Assembly: GCA_938005345.1 (NCBI GenBank)
Contig: CALLNG010000368.1
Coordinates: 1-5,560 of the forward strand
DNA: 5,560 bases
DNA from: an uncultured Clostridia bacterium
Lineage (GTDB): Bacteria > Bacillota > Clostridia > RUG12999
Direction: 5' to 3'
Positions 5,533 through 5,560 of the stretch are shown here, piece by piece (the stretch's first letter is position 1; each line of letters begins with the position of its first letter). A model generated the notes under the pieces. That model saw only the letters and a program-made list of their open reading frames with translations, did no database searches and had not been told where the DNA came from. Both the position numbers and the translations under genes were made by a program.

Positions 5533-5560
5533 ATGAACTATATGACACTAAGAACGGAGC
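5533..5560 (+). CDS. Start of an unidentified gene, cut by the window edge
   Basis: An ATG at 5533 is preceded by AGAAAGGA (5517-5524) with an 8-nt spacer, a good ribosome binding site. Nine codons are visible (MNYMTLRTE) and the frame is open to the end. Too little remains to name a product. It lies 170 bp downstream of glmM in the same direction. The alternative ATG at 5542 is too far from the binding site. The gap before it holds the possible promoter and terminator, plus a small GGTAT/ATACC hairpin (5487-5502). Confidence 0.6.

Overview
The window looks like a chromosomal segment of a low-to-moderate GC Firmicute, most likely an endospore-forming member of the Clostridia (Oscillospiraceae/Ruminococcaceae-like). 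The reasons are strong AGGAGG-type ribosome binding sites, a TTG start, vegetative TATAAT promoters with extended -10 elements, a PdaA-type muramic-delta-lactam deacetylase (a spore-cortex enzyme) and a clostridial-looking MFS transporter. This assignment is inference from gene content and signals. No mobile element, CRISPR array, tRNA or rRNA gene was seen.

Layout. At the left edge (1-1140, +) is the 3' part of an MFS permease. It ends before a perfect bidirectional hairpin terminator (1231-1260) shared with the opposing operon. That minus-strand operon (2667 down to 1259) encodes a membrane-anchored NodB-type polysaccharide/peptidoglycan deacetylase followed by a divergent shikimate kinase. 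The two genes are coupled by a 4-base TTGA overlap. A 239-bp intergenic region (2668-2906) holds back-to-back promoters and a 13-bp palindrome over the predicted start site of the minus operon. Rightward from it lies pdaA (2907-3764), a predicted lipoprotein. Next is a promoter (3789-3817) and a long leader of about 168 nt with two diverged direct copies of a 23-nt element and several hairpins, in front of glmM (3992-5362). After glmM come a possible terminator, a possible promoter and the first nine codons of another gene (from 5533) that cannot be identified.

Shared theme. Three of the four complete genes concern the cell envelope. GlmM makes glucosamine-1-phosphate for UDP-GlcNAc and hence peptidoglycan. 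The two deacetylases modify finished glycan strands (PdaA in the spore cortex; the other probably in peptidoglycan or another GlcNAc polymer). The shikimate kinase-like gene is the metabolic outsider. It lacks two family-typical residues, so its substrate deserves a check.

The parts most worth a second look are the repeated, structured leader of glmM and the altered substrate pocket of the shikimate kinase-like protein. The rest is ordinary core-genome content.
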